Part shown: positions 37,263-44,796 of the stretch, one piece after another | Numbering within the stretch: the stretch's first letter is position 1 | Layout of the letters: the number at the start of each line of letters is the position of its first letter | Source: PALSA-612 sp963742925 | Lineage (GTDB): Bacteria > Actinomycetota > Thermoleophilia > Gaiellales > Gaiellaceae | Reading direction: 5' to 3' | Assembly (NCBI GenBank): GCA_963742925.1 | Contig: CAVUNV010000004.1 | Location: forward strand, 496,001 to 560,000 | DNA: 64,000 bases | Notes under the pieces: model-generated | The model's database searches: none | Told to the model about the DNA's origin: nothing | The model's input: the letters and a program-made list of their open reading frames with translations, nothing else | Made by a program: the position numbers and the translations under genes

Positions 37263-37291
37263 TTGTGTCTCGCGCGCAGGGCCGCTATCCT
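37263..37291 (+). promoter_or_regulatory. Candidate promoter for the ABC exporter
   Basis: TTGTGT (37263-37268) and TATCCT (37286-37291), 17-nt spacer, about 100 nt before the GTG. Confidence 0.4.
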
Positions 37292-37393
37292 CGGGAGCGG
37301 CATGTTCCGCCGGGTCTGACATAGAGGCGCGCCTTCGCGGCATCTTCCGCGCGCCCTTCCGTCTGTCGTCCCGTCGATCCCGAGGAGTATGTC

Positions 37394-38230
37394 GTGTTAG
37401 CTGTCGAAGTCCACAATCTGCGCAAGGAGTTCCGCCGCGGCACGCTGCGGCGACGCGGCGGCAAACCGACGCCGACGCCGGCACTCGCGGGCGTCTCGTT
37501 CGACATCGCTCGCGGTGAGTGCGTCGCCGTGCTCGGGCGGAACGGCTCGGGCAAGTCGACGCTCGTCCGGATCCTCTCGACGCTGATCCTTCCGGACGGC
37601 GGCGAGGCGCGCGTCTTCGGACACGACGTCGTCACCGACGGAGGAGCCGTGCGGCGCCTGGTCAACCGCGTCTCCGTCGAGGCCTCGTTCTTCAAGAAGA
37701 TGTCGCCGGTCGAGAACCTGTCCTACGCGGCGCGCTTCTACGGCATCGGCATCCGCGAGACGCGCGAGCGCATCCCCGAGATCCTCGATCGGGTCGGCTT
37801 CCCGCGCTCGCGGCGCGACAACCGCATGGAGCAGCTGTCGCGAGGGACGCAGCAGAAGGTGGCGCTCGCGCGCGCCCTGCTCACCTCGCCGGTGCTGCTG
37901 CTCCTCGACGAGCCGACGACGGGTCTCGACCCGCGCTCGAAGCTCGAGGTGCAGGAGTTCATCAGGGACATCCGCGAGGAGCACGACACGACGATCCTGC
38001 TCTGCACGCACGACATGGTGGAGGCCGAGACGCTTGCCGAGCGCGTCGGCATCCTCGAGCACGGCCGGTTGCTCTTCCTCGGGCCTGTCGCGGAGCTGCT
38101 GGAGCGCTTCGAGACGGAGACGGTCGAGCAGGCCTTCCTGGCCTCGACCGGCAGGTCGGTCGAGGACGACGACGAGCCCGAGGACGAGGACGAAAGCGAG
38201 AAGGAGCAACCGCTGGAGGTGACGACATGA
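37394..38230 (+). CDS. ABC transporter ATP-binding protein
   Basis: 278 residues. Walker A GRNGSGKST, Q-loop region VSVEASFFKKM, signature LSRGTQQKVALARAL, Walker B LLLLDEPTTGLDP and switch His in LLCTHD. Type associated with ABC-2 exporters (drug, polysaccharide or lipid efflux); substrate unknown. An acidic C-terminal tail (EDDDEPEDEDESEKE) is unusual. GTG start with GAGGAG at 7 nt spacing. Stop overlaps the permease start (ATGA). Confidence 0.88.
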   Translation: MLAVEVHNLRKEFRRGTLRRRGGKPTPTPALAGVSFDIARGECVAVLGRNGSGKSTLVRILSTLILPDGGEARVFGHDVVTDGGAVRRLVNRVSVEASFFKKMSPVENLSYAARFYGIGIRETRERIPEILDRVGFPRSRRDNRMEQLSRGTQQKVALARALLTSPVLLLLDEPTTGLDPRSKLEVQEFIRDIREEHDTTILLCTHDMVEAETLAERVGILEHGRLLFLGPVAELLERFETETVEQAFLASTGRSVEDDDEPEDEDESEKEQPLEVTT

Positions 38231-39060
38231 CCAGAGCAGCAATCGCAGTCCGGCACGAGATGATCGGCCTCCTCGGCGTCGTCGAGCGGAACGCCTACCT
38301 CGTCAAGCGCTACGCGATCTGGGAGGCGACGTGGTTCGTGTGGACGGTCGCGAACACGCTCACGATCGTCTTCATCGCCAAGGGCGTCGAGGCGGCCGGC
38401 GGCACGCTCGACGTCAAGCGCGAGACGACCGTGCTCCTGATCGGCGCGGTCATCTGGTCGTACCTCGGGATCCTGTTCGAGATCCTGACGCAGACGGTCG
38501 GGTGGGAGCGGTGGGAGGGGACGATCGAGTACACGTTCATGGCGCCGCTGTCGCGTGCCGTCCACCTGCTCGGAATGGGAGCGTTCGCCGTGGTCTACGG
38601 CCTGATCCGAACGGCGGCGCTGTTCGCCGTCGTCGCCTCGTTCTTCTCGCTCGACCTCGGCCAGGCCGACTTCTGGGCGGCGTTCGTCGTGCTCGCGGTC
38701 GCCTCGATCTCGTTCCTGGGCGTCGGCATGATGACGGCCGTCTTCCCGCTGGTCTCCCCGGAGAAGGGGACGCAGATCGGCTTCATGGCCCAGGGGATGC
38801 TGCTCGTCGTCTCCGGCGTCTACTACAGCGTCAGCGTCCTGCCCAGCTGGATGCAGGCCCTGTCGAAGATCTCGCCGGCCACCTACGCGCTGCGCGGCAT
38901 CCGCTCGGCGATCCTCGACGGCGCCGGTGTCGGCGCGCTCTGGGGCGACATCTGGCCGCTGCTCCTGATCGGAGTGATCTCGATCCCGCTCGGGTTCATC
39001 GTCTTCCATCGCGGCGAGATCTACGCGAAGCGCAACGGGATGCTGAAGCGGTCGGGCTGA
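38227..39060 (+). CDS. ABC-2 type transporter permease
   Basis: 277 residues with about six membrane segments (for example WFVWTVANTLTIVFIA, VLLIGAVIWSYLGILF, LLLIGVISIPLGFIVF) and no soluble domain. The amphipathic pattern YTFMAPLSRAVHLLGMG and ISPATYALRGIRSAIL match ABC-2 permeases. Forms the membrane half of an exporter with the preceding ATPase, to which it is translationally coupled. Cargo cannot be told from sequence. Confidence 0.85.
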   Translation: MTRAAIAVRHEMIGLLGVVERNAYLVKRYAIWEATWFVWTVANTLTIVFIAKGVEAAGGTLDVKRETTVLLIGAVIWSYLGILFEILTQTVGWERWEGTIEYTFMAPLSRAVHLLGMGAFAVVYGLIRTAALFAVVASFFSLDLGQADFWAAFVVLAVASISFLGVGMMTAVFPLVSPEKGTQIGFMAQGMLLVVSGVYYSVSVLPSWMQALSKISPATYALRGIRSAILDGAGVGALWGDIWPLLLIGVISIPLGFIVFHRGEIYAKRNGMLKRSG

Positions 39061-39090
39061 TCCTCGGTCCGATACCACCGGGCGGCAATG

Positions 39091-39096
39091 TAGACT
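39091..39096 (+). promoter_or_regulatory. Candidate -10 of glnA
   Basis: TAGACT preceded by TG (39089-39090), an extended -10 without a clear -35. Transcription would begin near 39103, just before the GAGGC hairpin. Confidence 0.35.
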
Positions 39097-39108
39097 GTGT
39101 CCAGTTGT

Positions 39109-39124
39109 GAGGCGACGTGGCCTC
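39109..39124 (+). promoter_or_regulatory. Antiterminator hairpin of glnA leader
   Basis: GAGGC-GACGTG-GCCTC: same 5-bp stem and 6-nt loop size as the glnK leader hairpin. Loop position 4 is G as in ANTAR targets, position 1 is G instead of A. Its 3' arm is the first five bases of the terminator. Confidence 0.5.
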
Positions 39125-39154
39125 GGGCGCATGCGTCCGGGGCTTTTTGTTTTT
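39120..39154 (+). terminator. Intrinsic terminator in the glnA leader
   Basis: 10-bp stem (GCCTCGGGCG / CGTCCGGGGC, including G-T pairs) with CATG loop, followed by TTTTTGTTTTT, ending 15 nt before the glnA ATG. As it lies upstream of the gene in sense orientation, it is an attenuator. Confidence 0.75.
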
Positions 39155-39169
39155 CTGGAAGGAGGATCA

Positions 39170-40534
39170 ATGGCAGCGATCGAGTCAGCACCGAGGGCGA
39201 CGAGCGATCCGTTCAAGCGCGCCGAGGTGCTGGAGCGCATGCGAGACGAGGCGATCGAGTTCGTCCTGCTCTGGTTCACCGATCTCGAAGGCCACCTGAA
39301 GAGCTTCGCGATCACACCGGCCGAGCTCGAGGGCGCGCTCGACGACGGGATGGGCTTCGACGGGTCGTCGATCACCGGGTTCAACGCGATCGAGGAGTCG
39401 GACATGGTCGCGATCCCCGATCCCGTGACGTTCCAGCTGATGCCGTGGAAGCAGGGGGAGACCAAGGTCGCGAGGATGATCTGCGACGTCGTCACGCCTG
39501 ACGGCAATCCGTACGAGGGCGACCCGCGCTACGTCCTGCGGCGCGCGCTCGAGCGGATGGAGTCGCTCGGCTTCGACACCTTCAACGTCGGCCCCGAGCT
39601 CGAGTACTTCCTGTTCAAGACGAACGAGGGAACCGAGACGCTCGACGAGGGCGGCTACTTCGCCATGACGACGATGGACGCCGCGACGGAGCTCCGCAAC
39701 GAGACGATCCGCTCGCTCGAGGGAATGGGCATCCCGATCGAGTACTCCCACCACGAGGTCGGCCCGTCGCAGCACGAGATCGACATGCGCTACGCCGGCG
39801 CGCTCGACATGGCGGACTTCGTGCTCACCTACCGCCTGATCGTCAAGGAGATCGCCGCCAAGAACGGCGTCTACGCCACCTTCATGCCGAAGCCGATCTT
39901 CGGGGAGAACGGCTCCGGGATGCACACTCACCAGTCGCTGTTCAGCGAGGGCCGCAACGCCTTCTTCGATCCCGAGGACAAGTGGCACCTGTCCGACGTG
40001 GGCAAGGCCTTCATCGCCGGGCAGCTCCGGCACGCCCGCGAGATCTCGGCCGTCTTCGCGCAGTGGGTGAACTCGTACAAGCGGCTCGTGCCGGGCTACG
40101 AGGCTCCCGTCTACGTCGCGTGGTCGCAGCGGAACCGCTCGGCGCTGATCCGGATCCCGCTCTACAAGCCGGGTGCCGAGCAGGCGACGCGAGCCGAGAT
40201 CCGCTGTCCCGATCCGGCGTGCAACCCGTACCTGACCTTCGCTTCGCTGCTCCATGCAGGGCTCGAGGGGATCGAGAAGGGCTACGAGCTGCCGGATCCG
40301 ATGGAGACGAACCTCTACCACCTGACGCAGGAGCAGCGGCGCGAGCGCGGCATCGTCTCCCTCCCGGAGACGCTCGGTGAGGCGATCGGCGAGCTGGCGC
40401 AGTCCGAGCTGGCGCGCAAGGCGCTCGGCCCGCACATCTTCGACCGCTACATCGAGTTGAAGCGCAAGGAGTGGGACGACTACCGCGTGCAGCTGACGAG
40501 CTGGGAGATGGAGCGCTACCTGCCGACGCTCTAG
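39170..40534 (+). CDS. glnA: Glutamine synthetase type I
   Basis: 454 residues; ATP-dependent amidation of glutamate. Motifs: MGFDGSSITGF, GPELEYFLF, HHEVGPSQHEIDMRY (metal ligands), FGENGSGMHTHQSLF, GYEAPVYVAWSQRNRSALIRIP, and NLYHLT, where the Tyr aligns with the adenylylation site of related enzymes. ATG at 39170 with a strong AAGGAGG site; the frame is open upstream but through the terminator. With gltB it makes the GS-GOGAT cycle; with glnK-amt it shares an attenuator-type leader. Confidence 0.95.
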   Translation: MAAIESAPRATSDPFKRAEVLERMRDEAIEFVLLWFTDLEGHLKSFAITPAELEGALDDGMGFDGSSITGFNAIEESDMVAIPDPVTFQLMPWKQGETKVARMICDVVTPDGNPYEGDPRYVLRRALERMESLGFDTFNVGPELEYFLFKTNEGTETLDEGGYFAMTTMDAATELRNETIRSLEGMGIPIEYSHHEVGPSQHEIDMRYAGALDMADFVLTYRLIVKEIAAKNGVYATFMPKPIFGENGSGMHTHQSLFSEGRNAFFDPEDKWHLSDVGKAFIAGQLRHAREISAVFAQWVNSYKRLVPGYEAPVYVAWSQRNRSALIRIPLYKPGAEQATRAEIRCPDPACNPYLTFASLLHAGLEGIEKGYELPDPMETNLYHLTQEQRRERGIVSLPETLGEAIGELAQSELARKALGPHIFDRYIELKRKEWDDYRVQLTSWEMERYLPTL

Positions 40535-40966
40535 GAACAGATGGGGTTGCTGAACGGCGGCAGCCTGTTTAGAATCGAATTCACGCTCCGCTCGCTGCGG
40601 CCTGCGGAGCAGACTGACGGCCGACTACGAGCTGCTTCTCTGAGCAGCTCGTGGTCGTTCTACGGCCAAAAGTCTGGCGACTTTCGGCCGGGGGCCGCGC
40701 CGCAACGAGCTGCCGTGTGGCGCACGCCGGCAGAGCCGGCATGCGCTTTCGAGCTGCCGGCTCCCGGCCGGCAGGGTCAGACACTTCTACGTAGCAGTGT
40801 CAGAGCAGGTGCCGGAGCAGTGCCAGACGCTTCTACGGAGCAGTGTCAGAGCAGGTGCCGGAGCAGTGCCAGACGCTTCTACGGAGCAGTGCCAGCCCGC
40901 TCGGGTACGAGGGCGCCGAAAGAGACCGGCCCCTCCCGGTTTCTTCCGGAGCCTAGAGCTCGCGCT
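40535..40966. other. Gene-free, inverted-repeat-rich interval
   Basis: 432 nt between glnA and the convergent PRC-barrel gene. No plausible gene. Contains a 10-bp perfect inverted repeat (40627-40636 with 40643-40652), a 12-bp one with a single mismatch (40663-40674 with 40679-40690), CCGGC-rich palindromes around 40728-40773, and the 46-bp tandem repeat at 40794-40893. Confidence 0.6.
40794..40893. repeat. 46-bp tandem repeat, two copies plus partial
   Basis: Copies at 40794-40839 and 40840-40885 are identical; a partial third begins at 40886. Each contains CAGTGTCAGAGCAGG, GTGCCGGAGCAG and TGCCAGACGCTTCTACGG words. Related GGGTCAGACAC sequence precedes it. Units match the repeat in thrB (23564-23613). 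No spacer diversity, so not CRISPR. Confidence 0.8.
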
Positions 40967-40970
40967 CTAG
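40953..40970 (-). terminator. Hairpin overlapping the PRC-barrel gene stop
   Basis: 7-bp stem CTAGAGC/GCTCTAG with a 4-nt loop; the gene's TAG stop is in the stem. Confidence 0.4.
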
Positions 40971-41242
40971 AGGAACGTGGGGATGGACTCGCGCTCGACG
41001 CGGAGGCCGATCACGCCGTTCGCGCCGTCGATCGAGTCGATCGAGTCGGCGGTGACCAGCCGGCGCGAGAAGAGCCCCGCCTTGACCGCCAGCGCGTCGG
41101 GCTCGTCGGGCGCCGTGCCGTACATCGGGCACTCGACGCGTCCGACCACTTCCCCGTTCCGATCGGCGACGAGGAAGCCGGAGGTTGCAGCGAGGTCGAT
41201 TGCGAACGCACCCATCTCGTTGTCACGATATTTCCGCTCCAT
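40967..41242 (-). CDS. Small PRC-barrel-like protein
   Basis: 91 residues. The pattern GFLVADRNGEVVGRVECPM then SRRLVTADSIDSIDG and VIGLRVERESIP resembles a PRC-barrel, a small beta domain found in RNA-processing and regulatory proteins; assignment is by eye. ATG at 41242. Directly upstream, on the minus strand, a GAGGAA...TTCCTC hairpin (41243-41260) with GGTTTTTT in its loop includes the possible ribosome site, which could modulate translation. Function unknown. Confidence 0.65.
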   Translation of the reverse strand: MERKYRDNEMGAFAIDLAATSGFLVADRNGEVVGRVECPMYGTAPDEPDALAVKAGLFSRRLVTADSIDSIDGANGVIGLRVERESIPTFL

Positions 41243-41298
41243 GAGGAAAAAACCTTCCTCGCAGTAAGCCTTTTGTAAGGGACTGAGCCCCCGTTGCT

Positions 41299-41703
41299 CT
41301 ATGAGGGCTTGGCGGCCATCACGAACACGATCGCGAGCGCCACCAGCACGAGCAGCACGGCTGCCGCCGCGGCGACGGCCCGTAGACGTGGACGGGTGCG
41401 CGCCAGGCCGGTGACGATCGCCAGGCCCGCGCCTCCGAGCAGCAGGCCGAAGACGGTCAACCCGCGGGACACGTCGAGCCAGCTGCCGTCCGCGCTCTCG
41501 TCCGCCGCGAGCCCCTCGCCGAGCGCGACGGCGACGACGGTCGTCCCGAGCGCCACGATCGCCGCGCGGCGCGCGAGTACGCGAAGCAGATCGCCTCGCT
41601 CGTCGTCGCGCCTCCAGGCAGCGCGCCCGGCGACCGCCGCGACGATCAGCGCGCCCACGAGCGCCATCGCGACCAGCACGTGGAAGAACAGCAGCGCTTT
41701 CAC
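41299..41703 (-). CDS. Four-helix integral membrane protein
   Basis: 134 residues, about four membrane segments beginning with LLFFHVLVAMALVGALIVAA, a short basic/acidic loop (RRDDERGDLLRVLARR), and ending with LLVLVALAIVFVMAAKPS. The FFHVLVAMALVG start recalls DUF2269/CopD-like membrane proteins with a histidine in the first helix. Coupled by ATGA to the upstream similar membrane protein; the pair may form a heteromer. Function unknown. Confidence 0.7.
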   Translation of the reverse strand: MKALLFFHVLVAMALVGALIVAAVAGRAAWRRDDERGDLLRVLARRAAIVALGTTVVAVALGEGLAADESADGSWLDVSRGLTVFGLLLGGAGLAIVTGLARTRPRLRAVAAAAAVLLVLVALAIVFVMAAKPS

Positions 41704-42173
41704 GCGCCCGGCTTCCAGACCATCAGCACGAGAATCGCGAGAGCCGCGACGAAGCTCGCGTAGTTGAGCGCCCGCGAGACGGGGTCGTGCAGCGCGCGAC
41801 GCAGCTCGTCGCTCGGACGATCGCCGTCCGCGGCCAGCCGTTCGGCGAGGTAGCGCACGTGTCGGGCCGAGCGGCCGCCGATCCCGCCCAGGACCACACT
41901 GGCGACCCAGAGAGCGAGCGCGCCGGCGATCCAGCCGTCGCCCCAGCCGAATCCGCCGCGGCTGACGAGCGAGGCGCCGAAGCCGAGCGAGGCCAGGGAG
42001 CCGACGGCGACCAACGCCACTGCGGGGCGGGTCAGCCCGAGCAGGAACGCGATCTCGCTCGGCCGCTCACGGCGCGTCGCGGCCGTGTAGAGCACGCCGA
42101 CGGCGACGGCGCCCGAGACGAACAGGAAGGCGGCGAGGAGGTGGAAGCCGAGGAGCCACTGGACCGTCGTCAC
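41700..42173 (-). CDS. DUF2269-like membrane protein
   Basis: 157 residues, four membrane segments: LLGFHLLAAFLFVSGAVAVG, PAVALVAVGSLASLGFG, WIAGALALWVASVVLGGIG, and a C-terminal LAILVLMVWKPG. A cytosolic loop (ERLAADGDRPSDELRRAL) lies before the last helix. The same first-helix histidine and KP(G/S) C-terminus as the downstream partner suggest the two arose by duplication. Upstream on the other strand lies the PdtaS-type kinase gene. Confidence 0.7.
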   Translation of the reverse strand: MTTVQWLLGFHLLAAFLFVSGAVAVGVLYTAATRRERPSEIAFLLGLTRPAVALVAVGSLASLGFGASLVSRGGFGWGDGWIAGALALWVASVVLGGIGGRSARHVRYLAERLAADGDRPSDELRRALHDPVSRALNYASFVAALAILVLMVWKPGA

Positions 42174-42198
42174 GGCCGGGAGCCTAGTCGCACCCTCC

Positions 42199-42204
42199 TA
42201 CAAT
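42199..42204 (+). promoter_or_regulatory. Candidate -10 for leaderless kinase mRNA
   Basis: TACAAT ends 6 nt before the ATG at 42211, and no ribosome site precedes the ATG, so the transcript likely starts at the A of ATG. Confidence 0.5.
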
Positions 42205-42210
42205 CGGCTC

Positions 42211-43617
42211 ATGGAGGAGTCCGCCCGCCATCTGCGGCTGTTGACGGAGACGATCGCCGCCGTCAACTCGACGCTCGACCTCGAGGAGGTGCTGGCGCTC
42301 GTCGCCCGGACGGTGGCGGAGGCGCTCGAGGCCGACGCCTGCTTCGTCTATCTCTACGACGACCGCTCGGACGAGCTCGTCCTGCGCGCGACGCACGGCA
42401 CGGGCGTCGAGGAGATGACGCGCAGACCGCGGCTCAGGCCCGGCGAGGGCATCACCGGCTCGGCCGCGGCGCTGCGGGAGCCGGTGATGCTGCCGGCGCA
42501 GGCGCACCTCGACCCGCGCTTCAAGGCCTTCCCCAACCTCCCCGAGGACGAGTACGAGTCGATCCTCGCCGTCCCCATCCTGGCGCGCGAGAAGCTCGAG
42601 GGCGCGCTGAACGTGCGGACGCGCGCACCGCACGAGTTCTCCGCCGCCGAGATCGACCTGCTGCTCGCGATCGCCGCGCAGGTCGCGTTCTCCATCGAGC
42701 ACGCGAAGCTGTACTCGCAGGCGCAGCGCCGCGTGAACGAGCTGGAGGCGCTGGCCACGATCTCGGAGGCGGTCTCGGAGTCCCTGTACGTCGAGGAGTC
42801 GCTCGAGGCCATCGTCAAGACGACGATGGGCGCGCTGTCGGCGACCGGGGCGGCGGTCGTGCTCGAGGACGGTGCGATCGCCTGGCCGGAGGGCCGCGCC
42901 GGCGAGTATGCCGTCCGCATGCCGCTGCGCTGGAAGCGGCGGCAGATCGGCGAGCTGGTGTGCGATCGCGACGTGCCGTTCAGCGAGGACGACCATCAGC
43001 TGCTCGCGTCGATCGCCCATCACGCGGCGGTCGCACTCGAGCACGGACGGGCGGTGATGCGCGGGCTGCTCGCCCAGGAGATCCACCACCGCGTCAAGAA
43101 CAATCTGCAGACGGTCGCGTCGCTGCTGCGGCTGCAGGCGCAGGCGGAGGGCGTCGACCCGCACCGCGCACTCGAGGACTCGGTGAACCGGATCCTCGCG
43201 ATCGCGGCGGTGCACGAGGTGCTGACCGAGCGGCGCGACGACGACGTCGATCTCGGCGAGCTGCTCGAGCGGCTGCGTGCGATGCTCGTCCAGGGGCTGG
43301 CCGCGGGCAAGCGCGTCGAGTCGGCGATCGAGCCGATCTCGCTCGCGGGGGCCCGCGCGACTGCACTGGCGCTCGTCTTCTCCGAGCTGTTGCAGAACGC
43401 GCTCGAGCACGGCGGGACGCTGGTGCGGGTGGAGCTCGTGCGCCGGAACGGGGACGTCGTGCTCGCGATCGCCGACGACGGAACGGGTCTGGCGGGAGAT
43501 CCCGCGCCCGGGACAGGCCTGTCGATCGTGCGCGCGCTCGTCCGCGACGAGCTGCGCGGGACGCTGCGGCTCGAGTCCGGCAACGGCCTCCGCGCCGAGG
43601 TCGTGTTTCCCGCCTGA
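42211..43617 (+). CDS. pdtaS: PdtaS-type sensor histidine kinase (GAF, HisKA_2)
   Basis: 468 residues, soluble. An N-terminal GAF domain (about 15-165), a shorter second sensor-like region (about 175-275), then a HisKA_2 phosphoacceptor with LAQEIHHRVKNNLQTVASLL and an HATPase domain (SELLQNALEHGG, IADDGTGL, GTGLSIVRALV). This kinase class partners ANTAR response regulators (PdtaS/PdtaR, EutW/EutV). Such a regulator is encoded downstream on the same strand at 44218-44796. Signal unknown; GAF domains bind small molecules or respond to redox. Confidence 0.88.
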   Translation: MEESARHLRLLTETIAAVNSTLDLEEVLALVARTVAEALEADACFVYLYDDRSDELVLRATHGTGVEEMTRRPRLRPGEGITGSAAALREPVMLPAQAHLDPRFKAFPNLPEDEYESILAVPILAREKLEGALNVRTRAPHEFSAAEIDLLLAIAAQVAFSIEHAKLYSQAQRRVNELEALATISEAVSESLYVEESLEAIVKTTMGALSATGAAVVLEDGAIAWPEGRAGEYAVRMPLRWKRRQIGELVCDRDVPFSEDDHQLLASIAHHAAVALEHGRAVMRGLLAQEIHHRVKNNLQTVASLLRLQAQAEGVDPHRALEDSVNRILAIAAVHEVLTERRDDDVDLGELLERLRAMLVQGLAAGKRVESAIEPISLAGARATALALVFSELLQNALEHGGTLVRVELVRRNGDVVLAIADDGTGLAGDPAPGTGLSIVRALVRDELRGTLRLESGNGLRAEVVFPA

Positions 43618-43636
43618 CGCCGAGTAGCCTTCGGGT

Positions 43637-44050
43637 GTGAGGCTGCCGCACGAGGTGTTCGTCTTCGTTCGCCGGGGCGAGGAATTCCTGATCCTGCACC
43701 GCTCGCCCGGGCAGGGCGCCTACTGGCACGGTGTGGCCGGAGGTCTCGAGGAAGGCGAGAGCTACGGGGAGGCGGCCGCCCGCGAGCTGCGCGAGGAGAC
43801 CGGCCTCGAGGCTGCGCTCGTGGATCTCCGGCGGTCGTACGAGTACGCCCTGGAGGACTGGGAGCCGCGCCACGCGCCGGACGCGGAACGGATCCACGTC
43901 GAGTCCTTTCTCGCCGAGGCTCCCGCCGGCTGGGAGCCGTCGCTCGACTGGGAGCACGACGAGTACCGCTGGTGCCGGGCCGACGAGGCCCTGGCGCTTC
44001 TCCACTGGCCGGAGCCGCGCGAGATCCTGCAGGAGCTCGTGACGCGATGA
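43637..44050 (+). CDS. Nudix hydrolase
   Basis: 137 residues with a complete Nudix box (GGLEEGESYGEAAARELREETGL), preceded by FLILHRSPGQGAYWHGVA. Resembles dihydroneopterin-triphosphate pyrophosphatase and related nucleotide-hydrolysing types; substrate not determined. GTG start at 43637; TAGCCT ends 6 nt upstream, again suggesting leaderless transcription. Lies between the kinase and its probable response regulator. Confidence 0.88.
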   Translation: MRLPHEVFVFVRRGEEFLILHRSPGQGAYWHGVAGGLEEGESYGEAAARELREETGLEAALVDLRRSYEYALEDWEPRHAPDAERIHVESFLAEAPAGWEPSLDWEHDEYRWCRADEALALLHWPEPREILQELVTR

Positions 44051-44091
44051 GGTTCCTCACGTCTCTGGGGCGAGGCTGGCAAAGGAGGCAA

Positions 44092-44140
44092 GCGTGCGGG
44101 GCGCAGGACAGTACATGAGGTACGGACAAGCCCCGCACGC
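44092..44140 (+). other. Strong stem-loop between Nudix and ANTAR genes
   Basis: Perfect 10-bp GC stem (GCGTGCGGGG 44092-44101 with CCCCGCACGC 44131-44140) enclosing 29 nt with GGACA repeated on both sides of a GTAC-ATGAG-GTAC inner hairpin. No T-run. Looks like a folded RNA in the 5' region of the ANTAR regulator gene; not matched to a known family. Confidence 0.45.
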
Positions 44141-44166
44141 GCCGCATCCTGCCGCCCGCGTCGTCA

Positions 44167-44207
44167 GCCTTCGGCGGAGCCCGGCTCCGCCGGGTGGAGC
44201 CGAAGGC
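44167..44207 (+). other. Second stem-loop just before the ANTAR regulator
   Basis: 9-bp arms GCCTTCGGC (44167-44175) and GCCGAAGGC (44199-44207) with an inner GGAGC/GCTCC hairpin, ending 10 nt before the GTG at 44218. May control ribosome access. Confidence 0.45.
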
Positions 44208-44217
44208 GGCCAGTGAC

Positions 44218-44796
44218 GTGAGGATCCTGATCGCAGAGGACGAGACGATCATCAGGCTCGACCTGCGGGCGTTGCTCGAGAAGGCCGGCCTCGAGGTCTG
44301 CGCCGAGGCCCGCGACGGTGTCGAGGCGGTCGAGCTCGCCCGGTCCGAGGAGCCCGATCTCGCCATCATGGACGTGAAGATGCCGCGGCTCGACGGGATC
44401 GAGGCCGCCCGCCGCATCCTCGACGAGCGTCCGATCCCGATCGTGATGCTGACCGCGTACGGGCAGGACGAGCTCGTCTCCCGCGCGATCGAGGCCGGAG
44501 TCTTCGGCTATCTGGTCAAGCCGTTCCGCGAGTCCGATCTCCTGCCCGCGATCGCCACCGCCCGGGCGCGGCACGAGGAGCTCGTGGCGCTGCGCGAGGA
44601 GGCCGAGTCGCTCTCGGAAGCGCTCGCGGCGCGGAAGGTGATCGAGCGCGCAAAGGGGCTCCTGATGGAGAAGGAAGGCGTGTCGGAGGCCGACGCGTTC
44701 GACCGGCTACGCCGCGCGAGCCAGGTGTCGGGCCGCCCGTTGCGGGTGATCGCCGAGGCAGTCGTGGCGACGCTGGCGCCGGCTCAGTCGCAGTAG
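44218..44796 (+). CDS. pdtaR: ANTAR-domain response regulator (RNA-binding antiterminator)
   Basis: 192 residues. Receiver domain: ILIAEDETIIRLDL with acidic pocket, phosphoacceptor Asp in AIMDVKMPRLDG, Thr in VMLTAYGQ, Lys in GYLVKPF. A coiled linker (EELVALREEAESLSEAL) leads to an ANTAR domain, AARKVIERAKGLLMEKEGVSEADAFDRLR. ANTAR proteins bind paired RNA hairpins and stop terminator formation. GTG at 44218 is chosen because the in-frame GTG at 44194 lies within a strong stem-loop. Likely partner of the kinase at 42211; likely RNA targets are the glnK and glnA leaders (inference). Ends 13 nt into the convergent hydrolase gene. Confidence 0.88.
   Translation: MRILIAEDETIIRLDLRALLEKAGLEVCAEARDGVEAVELARSEEPDLAIMDVKMPRLDGIEAARRILDERPIPIVMLTAYGQDELVSRAIEAGVFGYLVKPFRESDLLPAIATARARHEELVALREEAESLSEALAARKVIERAKGLLMEKEGVSEADAFDRLRRASQVSGRPLRVIAEAVVATLAPAQSQ

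Noticed and set aside
40794..40893. CRISPR-like array
   Set aside because: Repeat units are directly adjacent and identical, with no unique spacers and no cas genes.
44092..44140. Small SRP RNA or known riboswitch
   Set aside because: The conserved SRP apical motif is absent and I could not match known riboswitch cores; kept only as an unidentified structure.
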